Source of the DNA: Linanthus parryae
Lineage: Eukaryota > Streptophyta > Magnoliopsida > Ericales > Polemoniaceae
DNA length: 64,000 bases
Direction: 5' to 3'
Assembly (NCBI GenBank): GCA_023055425.1
Contig: JALGPY010000005.1
Coordinates: 87,275,495-87,339,494, forward strand
Below are positions 33,696-44,931 of the stretch, piece by piece. Under the pieces are notes generated by a model. It was not told the origin of the DNA and made no database searches. It saw only the letters and a list, made by a program, of their open reading frames with translations. How positions within the stretch are numbered: position 1 is the first letter of the stretch; the number at the start of each line of letters is the position of its first letter. Position numbers and translations under genes: made by a program.

Positions 33696-35707
33696 TGTGG
33701 AGTGGGAGGCGTCCCACACTGTCGTTCATGAAGATTTGGGGCTGCAATGTCTATGTAAAGCATTTACAATTAGACAATCTAGGGCCAAATTCGGATAAGT
33801 GTAAGTTTGTGGGGTACCCTAAGGAAACTAAGGGTTACTACTTCTACAATCCAACTGAGAACAAAGTGTTTATTGCTCGGTCCGGCGTGTTTCTAGAAAG
33901 AGAGTTTGTCTCTAAAGAACCAAGTGGGAGGACTGTAGAACTTGAAGAAATTCAAGAACCACAAATCACTGAACCAACTATGGAACATGAACAGGTTCCA
34001 CAAGGAGTTGTGGAACAGCCTGTTTAGGTAACACAAGAGCTTCGTAGATCTAGTATAGTGCGCCAGGAACCCGTGAGGTATGGACTTCTCGTTACTGATT
34101 CTGGTGACACGATGCTCATAGATGATGAGCCTACTACCTATGAAGAGGCCATGAAAGGGCCAGACTCTCAGAAGTGGCTAGAAGCCATGAGATCCGAGAT
34201 GGAATCCATGTATACCAACAAAGTATGGACTTTGGTGGAACCACCCGAAAGGGCGTGGCCCATAGGGTGCAAGTGGGTCTTCAAGAAGAAGATCGACATG
34301 GATGGTAATGGGATTACCTATAAGGGCCGATTGGTGGCTAAAGGATTCAGACAGATTCATGGTATTGACTATGATGAAACCTTTTCACCAGTCGCAATGA
34401 CCAAATCCATCCGAATCCTACTTGCAATTGCAGCATACTACGACTATGAGATTTGGCAGATGGATGTCAAAACGGCATTCCTTTATGGGAATCTCCTCGA
34501 GGACGTGTATATGATACAGCCGGAGGGTTTTGAAGATCCAAAGCAAGCCAACAAAGTCTATAAGCTTCAACGATCCATTTATGGATTAAAGCAAGCTTCT
34601 AGGAGTTGGAATCGACGTTTTGATGAAGTAGTCAAAGATTTTGGCTTCATCAAGAACAAAGATGAGTCTTGTGTCTACAAGAAGGTTAGTGGGAGCTCTA
34701 TAGCTTTTTCTGGTATTGTATGTGGATGACATACTACTCACCGAAAACGACGTTCCCATGCTGCAATCTGTTAAAGATTGGCTAGGAAAGTGTTTCTCAA
34801 TGAAAGACTTAGGGGAAGCAGCCCATATACTTGGTATAAAGATCTATAGAGATAGATCTAAGAGACAGCTAGGCCTAATTCAAAGTACATATATTGACAA
34901 GGTGTTGAAGCGGTTCAAAATGCAAGACTCAAAGAAGGGATTCTTGCCCATGTCACATGGAGTTACTCTTTTGAAGAGTGGTTGTCCTTCCAATGAGATT
35001 GAGAAGGAACGCGTGAGTAGAATTCCCTATGCCTCGGCCATAGGATCTATCATGTACGCCATGTTATGTACTAGACAAGATGTGTCATATGCCTTAAGTA
35101 TGACAAGCACATACCAATTCAATCCAGGTGAGAGTCACTGGATTGCAGTTAAAAGCATCCTAAAGTACTTGAGAAGAACTAAGGATGCTTTCCTGATATT
35201 TGGCGGTGAGGAAGAGTTGGGTGTAAGGGGTTACACGGATGCAAGCTTCCAACCGACAGAGATGACTTTAGATCACAATTGGGATATGTGTTTTGCCTGA
35301 ATGGAGCAGCGGTGAGCTGGAAGAGTTCCAAGCAAGAGACGGTGGCTGATTCTACAACAGAGGCTGCATACATTGCTGCAAATGGCGCAGCAAAAGAAGC
35401 TGTTTGGATCATAAAATTTGTTTCTAAACTTGGTGTGGTTCCTAGCATTGCGGATCCAGTAGAGTTGTATTGTGACAACACTGGCACGATCGCGCAATCA
35501 AAGGAGCCTAGGTCGCACCACAAATCCAAGCACGTGCTCAGGAAGTTTCATCTTATTCGAGATATTATCGATAGAGGAGACGTTCGGATATGCAAGATTC
35601 CTACATATGAGAATCTGTCAGATCCACTTACAAAGCCTCTTGTGCAGTGGAAGCATGAAGGGAACACTAGGAGCATTGGCATACGAAATGCATCAGATTG
35701 GCTCTAG
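33696..35707 (+). pseudogene. integrase tail, RT and RNase H of Angela D
   Basis: WSGRRPTLSFMKIWGCNVYV and FVGYPKETKGYYFYNPTENK, then a linker with a stop near 34025. RT has EEAMKGPDSQKWLEAMRSEM, MDVKTAFLYGNLLEDVYM and GLKQASRSWNRRFDEVV. A frameshift near 34,712 precedes YVDDILLTEND, which keeps YVDD. RNase H has VRGYTDASF (catalytic Asp kept), then a frameshift near 35,260, [13 protein letters not shown] and [10 protein letters not shown]. It ends NASDWL at 35707. Fewer breaks than copy A. Confidence 0.9.
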
Positions 35708-35721
35708 TGTAAGTGGGAGAC
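35708..35721 (+). other. Polypurine tract of Angela D
   Basis: TGTAAGTGGGAGAC right after the pol stop and against the LTR, as in copy C. Confidence 0.88.
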
Positions 35722-37152
35722 TGTTGGAATAGATGCCCTAGAGGCAATCTAGTTTAGTATGAATTTATTTTGGCTAGAACATTCATAGTATTATTTATTG
35801 GATATTTAATATAATGAAGTCCTTAGATTTAAAGTTGTGTTATTTATCTTAAATATCCCTAGCCCAGTATAATGATTAATAGGACAATCATCTATAGACT
35901 AGTATGGGGTTGGATTGAAATGGAGATATCATGACCCAACACATGGGTGTGCATTAAGGGTAATGGCGCACTGGATTGACCCATCTCCGAGAAGGCTACA
36001 TACACGTTATGTTAAGTCACAAGCCCTTCTCGTGGTGACAATGGTATTGTCATCCTTAGACTTGAAGTCGCTAGATTGTCTAGTTGTGGATTATTGTGAT
36101 TTTGGTAGCCTCAAACGGTACACCGTAACTGGGTAGCTATAAAGGCGTGTACCAGATACAATAAGAAGCAAGCTTAGAAGTCGTAGTAGACGTAGATAGA
36201 ATTTGTCCCTCCCACATAACGTGGGAAAATATCCGAGGCCACTCGAGGGATAGTGCTTATAGAATGTCTGGCCAGACTCAAATAAATCAATATGGGATAT
36301 TGATGTTATTTGCACGAATAAGGCTATTCCAGGATCGAGAAACTATGGATTGGATATACGAGTGTGACTTGTATGTCTCGTGTCCAATCCGGATATAGAT
36401 ACAAAGGGATGTGACAATTACTTGCACAAGGTTTGTCGGATGACTATTCTATTAGTTGGCTAGAATGGATATCTTGCTAGAGACCGCTCCATATTAGCAA
36501 ATTGTTGCTACCAACTAGACAGAACCTATGGGGTCACACGCTAGATAGAGTTGAACTAGATTTGGGAATAAATTAATATGATTAATTAATTAGAAATATC
36601 ACTTTGCAACACCTTGCAAACTTAGTAGGACTAATTTTCAAGGAAGGGACTAAATCGAATTCTAGTAGGACTAGAATAGGTCCTTTAGGTAGTTAACAAG
36701 GATCAGTTGGACTATATAAAGGATGCTCCTTCCTTCCTTCCCTTACTTATGAATTCATTATTCATAACTTGAGTGGGAGAGAACAAAAGAGAGAGAGAGA
36801 GAGCAAGCAAGCAAGCAAGAGGGCCGACCGACCCCTCGCCGCCGCCCCGTCCCTGTCGGCCAACGAAGGAGGTCGCCCCCTCCTTGTTGCCTCGTGTTGC
36901 GTGATTTATTCTTCCTCTTCCTCTGTTCCAAGCTAGCACAAAGGAGAAGGAAGATATAGATCTCAACTCTAGGCGGGGATCAACCGTAGAGACGTGACAC
37001 AATTCATTTTACAAGTCATCACAGGAGAAACCCTAAGGTGTGTAACATGATTCTTCCTTTACCATCGTTATGCTTCTCCTCCTGTGATCCTTGGAGGGTA
37101 TTGAATGGATAAATTATATTTTCCGCTGCGTATCCATGATCAAAACCCTAAA
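35722..37152 (+). repeat. 3' LTR of Angela D
   Basis: TGTTGGAATAGATGCCC to CAAAACCCTAAA (terminal CA altered). A TATATAAAG box lies at 36713-36721. GA and GCAA microsatellites lie near 36786-36820. Confidence 0.88.
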
Positions 37153-37540
37153 AACTAAAGCTTATATGTTAAGATAGCAGCAAAAACTAAAGCCTATCTG
37201 TCTAGATAGCAACCTCTCCTAAAGCCTATTTGTTAAGATAGCTACAATACGCGAATACAAGCCTATCTTTCTAAGTAGTGAAAGCTCAGTTTATCTCTAG
37301 ACAACATAAATGCGCGAGAATTAAGCATGTCTATATGGATATCAGTTTTTCTGACTAAGCCCATTTGTGTATAATGGAAAAACTTAAGAATCCTTTCTGC
37401 TCGTGTAGTGCCGACGCGCGAGTATTGGATCTATCTGTTGAGATAGAAATCATCTCCTAATCGAAACTATCTTTTTAGATAGCAACAATACATAATCACT
37501 CTAAATACATGAGTTTAGACACAGGCTTGTCTAACAAAGC
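37153..37540 (+). repeat. Degenerate hairpin-bearing tandem repeats in B
   Basis: At least six diverged units of about 30-38 bp share the core AAGCCTATCTGTNNAGATAGC (for example near 37185, 37220, 37258, 37425 and 37460). Each core can fold, CTATCT pairing with AGATAG. The same AGATAG occurs at the B LTR start (TGTAGATAG). No gene lies from here to about 37800. Confidence 0.65.
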
Positions 37541-38281
37541 AGAAAGAATGCTCGATAGCCATAGAGCCAAAACTTTGCGATTTCATATAGCAAGATTCAA
37601 GCACATGGCTTCGAATTACAAATGATGTTCGAATTACAAAGCAGGGTAGCAAAACGAAGCAAGAAATTCAAAGTTTATAGCTCGAAAATACTACATGGTG
37701 TTACTCATTTTCCCCAAACAGACCCTTGAAAAGTGAGTCTTGAGCCGCAAGCTGAATAGAGTTGCCAGCTCACTAATCGAGCTGCTTTCTATGATCTTCA
37801 TGCTTCATTTTTTCTTCCTCATACTTGGTATAGCCTTCTCAATCGCATCTCTTTGGGTGCGAATTTGGGCGCTTTCCAAGTGATAATTTTCAAAGCCAAA
37901 GCGGAGCTTGATGGAGTTGCTGATCCTCTTCAACCTTTGGATGAGAAAATCAAAGTTGGGGCAGTTGTGTCAAACATGTTGAATGCCTTGTACACTTATC
38001 AAGGAATGCTGCACATTTGTAAGGGAAATAGTGGCTGGTGTGGTCTTACTTATCTTCTCCATAAGGTCAGATATCTCTGTGAGGAGATCCTTTCTGTCCT
38101 TAGCAGACAGCTCCATCGCTCTGGCAAAATTCTTGGGATATGAGAAGCGCATCTTCATGAGCCACTTCAAAGACGATTGCTTGATGCCTGCATTTTCAAA
38201 AGACGCGCGTAAGTTTTCAAAGAAAACGAGGGTACGTGACTTGTTATAATTACATACATATTAAACATAAGTAAAGAGCGT

Positions 38282-39465
38282 TACCAGTGCCCCCAACTAT
38301 TTCACGCAAGGAAGGAATGGGGATCGATGCTTGGGCACTATTAGAAGCTTCAGCCCCAGCTAACCGCTGATCACCGAGGTCTTCATGCTCGAAGTATCCC
38401 TCGGGGGTGACACATTCTTCTTCAGCTTTGATAGCATCAAGATTCGCAGTAGAGCAGTCCTTCCAAGGATTTTGAACAAAGAGGGCTTCCAGATCAGGAC
38501 CAGATGATCCGTGCCCATCACGGGATTCCCCAGCAACCATACCAGGAAGCAACAAATTTTCACTAAGGCCCTCTGAGGATGCAGCATTCCTTGAGGTCTT
38601 TGGATTTTTCACGAGTGATGTAATTCTTTCTGGCATCTCAGTCGCGGCCACTGGAGTGTTTGTCATCGAAGTTGCATCTTGATGAGGCTCATCCATGACT
38701 GCGTCTTCACTCCTTTCATCTCCTGCTTCGTCCCAGTTTGGCGCGGACTCTGGAACTTCTGGTACATTTTCGTGTACGACATTGACTTGTGTCCCATGAG
38801 TCATAGCAGTGTTTGTTCCTGGGGCTGTTGGGTGGTGAGCATCTTCCATGTCCTGGTCTGTCGCGCTACTGCTTGCATTCGACTCATTCTCGATTCCTCT
38901 TTCATTGGATGGCATAGCTGGTTCAGATGCGACATTCACCTGAGTTCCCAGAACTTCTGGCATAGTTTGAGTCACAGGAGTCGAAGTAATTCCCTGAGGA
39001 GCTTCAGTTCGCTCGACCTCTCCAAGAGAGGCTCCTGCTGGTAAGACTGCTGCAAGACCAGCACTTGAAGGAACTTCAGGAGCAACAATTACTTCCGGTT
39101 GAGCGTCGGTTTGTTTAGGATTGTTAATAGGAGCATCGCAGGCGACACCCGAATCAGCTTCTGGGGGCGAAGTAACTGCTCCTTGAAGAGACATGCCCTG
39201 ATTAGCATTTGCAGTACTTTGTTCATGCCTCTGCAAAAGGTTTTCTTCTTATTCTTCTTGCTCTTGTTCCACGATGAACGCAAGCCTTTCCTCTTCGACG
39301 TCAGCTCCACCATCGATCGCTCGAACATCCCCAGATGGTTTCCTAGTTGGCTCTTCCACTATCCCATCACCAGAAGTTTCGTCAGCAGTCTCAGTGACGC
39401 AAACCACATCACTGCGAAGCCGGCAAGACCTTCTTATCAATGGCTCTGTGTCTGTTTGAAAGGTA
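38282..39465 (-). pseudogene. Ala/Pro/Glu-rich tail exon of the antisense gene
   Basis: One frame from about 39465 (TDTEPLIRRSCRLRSDVVCV) with a single stop near 39248 inside a Glu run, then open to GGTG before a splice-donor-like GTAACG at about 38281. Composition is disordered and acidic (PEVIVAPEVPSSAGLAAVLP, AGDERSEDAVMDEPHQDATS). No domain recognised. The length of open frame in an otherwise decayed region is unusual. Confidence 0.55.
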
Positions 39466-39512
39466 AAAAGTTCACAGTTAATTCGAGATGAAAGAATTAA
39501 CTGCACCAAAGC

Positions 39513-40550
39513 TTAAAGAGCTGCGATGAAAAGACCTCCACTTTCAAATGGGATATATGCGCAAAGGTTATCATCAATTCCTTTTAATTTTGCATGACCT
39601 GATTGGGTGTTGAATATTTTTACTATGTGTGAAAAACTATCATCATTATCCGAGGATGGTAAAATGAAGCATGGCAGCACTAAGGAAGTAGATTTACCTG
39701 AGGCTTCTTCACATTGATCTATTAACCATTTGCGAATATCACTACTGGAAACCCCATGGTATAAGGCGCACAAGATAAGTTCATGTTGTGATAAAGCGAA
39801 TTTGAAAATAGTAACTTCTTCATCCTCATCACCAACGAGATCATGGAAGTTCTTTTGTCCTAGTTGCATCTGACCAGCAGTTGAGCGCGAACGTTGCTCT
39901 TGATCTTCAAGACTCTTCTGCAGAGCTTCCTGAATTTGGCGATCTTCTTCCTGTTTTTTGTTTCTAGCTCTTTCTCAGCCATGGTCTTTGACTACGCGAT
40001 TGCCTCCTCTTTAGTCAGACCTTCTAGGTCTTGAACTGGGCTATCTCTATCTGTAAAAAAAGTGAGAATTGAGTATCCTTAGGACGAGTTTGTCATAATT
40101 CTAACAGTAATATGATTGAATACCTCCTCTTGCGGCAAAAGTGGCATATGTGGTGTCTGAATCAACTTCCACCAAGTCCCCAACAGTACTTTGTCGCACA
40201 TTTGTCGTTTTCTTCGCTGCCGTTTTCTTCACAGTTGGAGGAGGAGCTTAGCCTTTATTTGCGAGCGCCACATTCTCCATGGAAGCAGGGTTGTTTCTGG
40301 GACGTTTTAATTGTTGGACGGTCAAGATACCAGCCACGTCCGATGCAGGCTCATCAGAAGCTCTCTTCTTCTTCGAAGTGTGATAAGCGGTGTAAGAAAG
40401 GCTTCAAGCGCTTCTGAGACCAAGCTTTGGACTTCTCGATTCATTGGCATCCCTAGAGCAATAGGGACATCAGGTTTGATCTTTTTCTCGCGGCAAAAGT
40501 CAATGAAGCCTATGCTGCGATCCCCGGACGTGAATCGCCTCAAGCAGCAC
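39513..40550 (-). pseudogene. Middle exons of the antisense gene
   Basis: Minus strand: a segment around FIDFCREKKIKPDVPIALGM and SLVSEALEAFLTPL (40540-40320), a Lys/Ala-rich linker (VKKTAAKKTTNVRQSTVGDL), a Glu/Lys-rich coiled region near 39,900-40,060, then QKNFHDLVGDEDEEVTIF and QHELILCALYHGVSSSDIRK (39869-39513). No known domain recognised. Frame changes may be introns or decay. Confidence 0.5.
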
Positions 40551-40609
40551 TATCATGAGAAGGCAATTTAAGCGTTGCATTGTTTATTAAGAAAAATAAA
40601 GTAAACGTG

Positions 40610-42000
40610 CTTAAGTATACGTGCTTGAAGTCATCTGCGTATTTCCTCCTCGCGTTGAAGGACTTCTTCTTGACTATGGCAATCTTCTCATCAAGGATCA
40701 ATTTAGCACACAAATGATGGTCTTTATCCATTAGAGAATAAACACCATACTCTGTCGCGTCCCGAGAGCAGGAGGACTTGAATGGATAGTCTTTTATCAC
40801 AAGCGCGGGGGCTTTGCTTGGCTGGAACTGAGCTTGAGATCTCGCAACAAGACGGATTTGCGCATTCCAAAAAGAAACCCAATTTGGAGTGTGCTTCCCT
40901 CGCCTTTCCCTGGAAGGCTGAGTCAATGGAAGCTCAGCAACCAACAGACTATTGCTACTTCCGTAGAGCAACCCATTGTAGCAACCCTTATTGGTTGAAT
41001 CGGACCACAGAGGTGGCGCGACAGCATCGAAACCAAATTGGGGGCTCACTCAAATTGGATCATAATGGACCGTTATGTGTTCATAACTCGAGGTTTCTAG
41101 GCTAGCAACATACTCACGAAGAGTAGGCAAATATCCTCTCCTGCACCAGTTGACAAATTTCCCGTTACACCTGGCTCCTTTGGTAATATGCTGAGGTTTA
41201 TACTTGGTGTCCACCTCCGGATACATGCTATCGTGAAAAACGATGTTCTCCAAGTCAGTGACATAAGGTCTAGCCTCGAAGTAGCTGATATCGTCGCATA
41301 CCAAAGAGAAGGGGCGTTGAACGGGCTTAGTCTTATACCAACGCCATGCTTAAGGACTGAGGAGCTCTTTGTCAGCATTAGGCGCGTTCCACAGCTCCAC
41401 GTGTGATGGGATGGGAGCGTACGTGAGCCACCTTTCAAAAACCCAAATTGTAAAGAACGCGATATTAACGAAGGAGACAATATCAACTCTGCCTTGTGAT
41501 ATTAACAAAGGAGACAATATCAACTTTGCCTTGTGACTGCTCAACATGTGTCACAACCAAATCCAAGCGGTGATACGCAGAACCCAAGACTAAAGGTCCC
41601 AAAGCTACCTTCTGGCAAAGTGAAAGTTTGACTGCGAGCGCGAGGACGTGAGTAAACACTCCATCACAAGGGTGCCCGTCTATAAGATAGCGCAACAGCC
41701 AAACGCAAAGAAAACCACAAAAAGTCCAGGCAGCACCTTTTCCCTCAAGGGAAATTATCGCATCTGGGTCCTTCTCCGACAACTCTTGAGAAAGTTTTGG
41801 CTTCGCGTAATCTCTGAAGAAATTCATGATCCATTTGGACCAGATGTTCTTCGCGCCAGAAGTGACGGACATATATGTGTCAGCATAGGTGGTCGAGTTC
41901 GGGAACCACCTCGAGGTCGCCTTCTTCATATCAGCTATGCACTCTCTCATTTGCTCGAAAAGTGTGAGCTCATCTTAAGAAGTCAGAGGATCCAAGGGGT
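40610..42000 (-). pseudogene. Plant mobile domain (PMD, aminotransferase-like) exon
   Basis: Minus strand: MRECIADMKKATSRWFPNST, FCGFLCVWLLRYLIDGHPCD, LALAVKLSLCQKVALGPLVLG, SAYHRLDLVVTHVEQSQGKVD. After a 37-bp tandem duplication that shifts the frame come AFFTIWVFERWLTYAPIP, a stretch around EHITVHYDPI, then QFGFDAVAPPLW. This order, with the LGPLVLGSxYxRLD motif and a late RQFGFDQxxP-like motif, is what I know of PMD proteins. It has stops and frame changes. The middle exon ends with NARRKYADDFKHVYL. Confidence 0.65.
41461..41534. repeat. 37-bp tandem duplication in the PMD exon
   Basis: Units at 41461-41497 and 41498-41534 (GATATTAACxAAGGAGACAA..) differ at two bases. Because 37 is not a multiple of 3, it shifts the PMD frame. 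Confidence 0.9.
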
Positions 42001-42594
42001 CTAAATTTCACATATTAGGAAGTAGCAGCAATAGCTCTGTATATTCGAGATTCGGCCCAGCCTCGAAGGTAGAAAATGGAAGGAGTGAGTTATTTTAGAA
42101 TACCTAGAGAGCATGACTCTCAGCATGTCATGGTCGACTCTGAGGCTAAGCCCCTTCGTCGCGCGCACAGCGTGGTATATCCCAGCATTCGTCAATCCTT
42201 CTTGATAGTTTTCAAGGATGAACTATATCCATTCCTCCATCTAATCGAATTTCTCCATGAACGATTGAAGAACATCAGTGAGAGGGTACAACCCAGCTTC
42301 GAGGCCTAGTCGTTGCACGTCCTGAGCACTAACCAGATCTCAGTCATCCCTCTCCCGGTCAAACACTAACTGCAAGGCATTTTTCACTTGAGATTCCTAG
42401 AGAGTGGTCCCTTTCATGGTCGCCAGGTATAAATCCTCTCCGCCCAAGTAAGGGGCTTTGTACTATTGATCTTCGGAGAGATCGGGTAAATTGACTACTT
42501 CCTTCGAAGATTTCTTAGGATCCATTTCTATAACAAAAGTAACATGTGCAAAACGAGAATTGAAGATCAATACCCTGTTCGGGTATGAAGAACA

Positions 42595-42711
42595 ATGAAG
42601 AACACTATGAAGAACAGTGAAGAACACAATGAAGAACAGTGAAGAACACTAAACCCAGATTGGGTTGCATGCCAGGAATAAGTGTGAACGCTAAACCCGG
42701 ATTGGGTTGCT
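42595..42711. repeat. Short repeats upstream of the antisense gene
   Basis: About six TGAAGAACA(C/G) units (42595-42650), then two copies of CTAAACCC(A/G)GATTGGGTTGC at 42649-42668 and 42691-42710. Each contains a small hairpin AACCC/GGGTT. Confidence 0.75.
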
Positions 42712-42904
42712 AATCTGATTTCAAAACATGAAGCGAAGGATGAGAATTACTAACATATTTGTTTCTTGAGTGATTGAACTGATTAAGTGACGTTGTCGAG
42801 AATTTGATCGAATATCTAAACTTGTTGTTGAGGGTTCTCTCTCAGGCTCATAAAAATTTGACAGCAACAATGGTGGAAAAGTTCTAATCGTTATAGTGAA
42901 GGAG

Positions 42905-42914
42905 TTTATATAAG
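42905..42914 (-). promoter_or_regulatory. TATA-like box of the antisense gene
   Basis: Minus strand CTTATATAAA about 380 bases upstream of the antisense ATG at 42525. The other sequence in 42526-43228 is AT-rich with no gene. Confidence 0.5.
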
Positions 42915-43228
42915 CCCTTGAAGGGTTGTGACCCTTCATGTTCGCTAAATCGACGTTACCTCAAAAATTGGCGAAATAAGGGACCTATCGGATCTATTCG
43001 AATCATTTTTGCCGTGAAAAATGGCGAAAATATGTGGATGACGTCTGATTAACCTCGCAACGGCCACGCCCCATTAAAGGCTATACGGCGTTACAGAGAC
43101 CTAGGTAATCATGGTTACTTTTGGGGGCTAGAGATGTCGAATATTATTTGAATTGATACGAGGATCCGCATGGGACCACGCATGGCTGGTTTTGCGCCTC
43201 TGCGCAACGACGCGCGTCGTATACGCGC

Positions 43229-43241
43229 AAAAGGGGGCTAA
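43229..43241 (+). other. Polypurine tract of B
   Basis: CAAAAGGGGGCTA directly before TGTAGATAG of the 3' LTR. Confidence 0.7.
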
Positions 43242-43499
43242 TGTAGATAGTGCGTTCTGAGCAGATAAACCATCGTCCACGTGGCAGCCATCCAACATAT
43301 CTAATGGTACTCTGTATAAACCTTATCATATCCTTATAATTTGCATACACATATATTCGAGCTTATCCATATGGGGGCTGCGAGACAGGGTCGCCCGCGA
43401 TACTAACCGTGCAGGAGCTTACGGGCACTTAGTGGCTTGGAGGTTAGAGAAAGGAATGTCGCGCGAGAGCAACAACCACGGTCACGCGCTGTTGGGTTT
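43242..43499 (+). repeat. 3' LTR of B, left part
   Basis: TGTAGATAGTGCGTTCTGAG matches 17985 onward. It is cut at 43499 by Angela C (CGCGC at 43495-43499) and resumes at 51896. Confidence 0.88.
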
Positions 43500-44917
43500 T
43501 GACGTAGGTAACGCAGCGGAATAACAAAATTTAATCCTACTCAAAGCCCACCAAGGATCACAGGAAGAGATATCATAACATGATTAAGGTCATAGAAGAT
43601 GTGTACCTTTTGATTTGTGAGATCACACGAAGAATGATGTCCTCGTCTCTACGGTTGATCCACGTCTAGAGGTGAGATCTAGATTCTTACTTCAAACAAG
43701 TGCTAGCTTGAACCCGGAGGAAGAGGGAAGAAGATCAAAGCAACAAAAGGAACCAAGGAGGTTCGGGCCTCCTTTGTGCCGTCGGGTAGAGGGGGCGGAC
43801 GGGGCTAGGTTTCGGCCTAGCTCTTGTCTTGCTCTCTCTTTTGCTCTCTCCCACTCCTTATGTTATGTCTAATAACAAACTTGTTGGGAAGGAAGCTAGA
43901 GCCTCTTATATATATACTCCAACAACTCCTTGTTGTTTCCATATTAGAGTTTTTCTTGTTCTAGTAGGACTAGAACTATTCCCTTCCTTGCAAATTAGTC
44001 CTACTAAGTTTGCAAGGTGTTGCACAATGATCCTTCTATTAATTAATCTATATTAATTAATCCCAAATCTAGCTCTACTCTATTTGACGTGTGACCCCAT
44101 AGGTTTCTATATACTTGGTAGTAACTATTACTAACATGGAGCGGTGTCTAGCAACACATCCATGCAACCCAACCCATAGAAATAGTCAGTGATCCCGACA
44201 AACCTTTGTGCCCAATATGTCATATTGCATTATCCCTTTGTCTCCATATCCGGATTGGACACGAGACATCAATAGTCACACTCGTATATCCAATCCATAG
44301 TTCCTCGATCCTGGGAATATGCTTATGCTTGCAGATAACATTAATATCTCTATATAAATTTATCTGAGTCTGGCCAGACATTCAATAAGCCTCATCCCTC
44401 GAGTGGCCGTGGATATTTACCCCTATTATGTGGGAGGGACAAATCCTATCTACATCACTACGATCTCTAAGCTTGCTTCCTATCACACCCGATAGCCACC
44501 TTTATGATTACCCAGTTACGGTGTAACGTTTGATAACATCAAAGCGTAATATTTCACAGCTAGAGTATCTAGTGACTTCAAGTCCAAGGATTGCAATAAT
44601 ATTAGCACTACGAAAAGCGATTGTGACTTCACATAATCTAATGTATCCTTTTCGTCGTGGGTCATCCAGTATGCCATTACTCCTAATGCATACCCATGTG
44701 TTAGACTTGATATCCCCATATCAATCTACCCACATACTAGTTTATATTTGATTTTCCTATTAATCAATATAACGGACTAGGGATATTTAAGATAAATAAC
44801 ACATTTTATCTAAGGACTTCATTATATTAAATATCGCCATAAATAATAAATGAATATTCTAGCCAAAACATTGTTCATACTAAATCTACGATTGCCTCTA
44901 GGGCATCTATTCCAACA
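43500..44917 (-). repeat. 3' LTR of Angela C
   Basis: Plus strand TGTTGGGTTTTGACG to TCTATTCCAACA. A TATA-type run (minus TATATATATAA) lies at 43916-43926. Confidence 0.95.
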
Positions 44918-44930
44918 GTCTCCCACTTGC
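44918..44930 (-). other. Polypurine tract of Angela C
   Basis: Minus strand GCAAGTGGGAGAC between the pol stop and the LTR. Confidence 0.92.
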
Positions 44931-44931
44931 A

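Larger units (their letters stand above)
31068..37152 (+). mobile_element. Angela element D, 5'-truncated
   Basis: Same family as A. It begins mid-integrase with no 5' LTR, PBS or gag, and runs through RT, RNase H, PPT and a complete 3' LTR. It is interrupted by E (31419-33694). There is no left target copy because the left end is a deletion junction with B gag. Confidence 0.85.
37800..42525 (-). pseudogene. Antisense PMD gene of element B (multi-exon, decayed)
   Basis: On the strand opposite to B gag. ATG at 42525 (MDPKKSSKEVVNLPDLSEDQ). One frame with five TAG/TGA stops runs to about 42106. A likely GT..AG intron covers 42001-42105 (donor GGTATTC, acceptor AATTTAG). The next exon holds the plant mobile domain, described separately. 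Further intron-like gaps are seen near 40,560-40,610, 39,466-39,510 (acceptor CAAACAG) and 38,170-38,282 (donor GGTAACG). The tail is Ala/Pro/Glu-rich, then helical (LESAQIRTQRDAIEKA). PMD proteins occur both as host proteins and inside plant transposons. Antisense extra ORFs are known in Tat-lineage elements (from memory). Exon limits are approximate. Confidence 0.65.

Noticed and set aside
38679..39491. Plus-strand ORFs opposite the Ala/Pro-rich exon
   Set aside because: They are shadows of the longer minus-strand frame and show no domain or codon bias.
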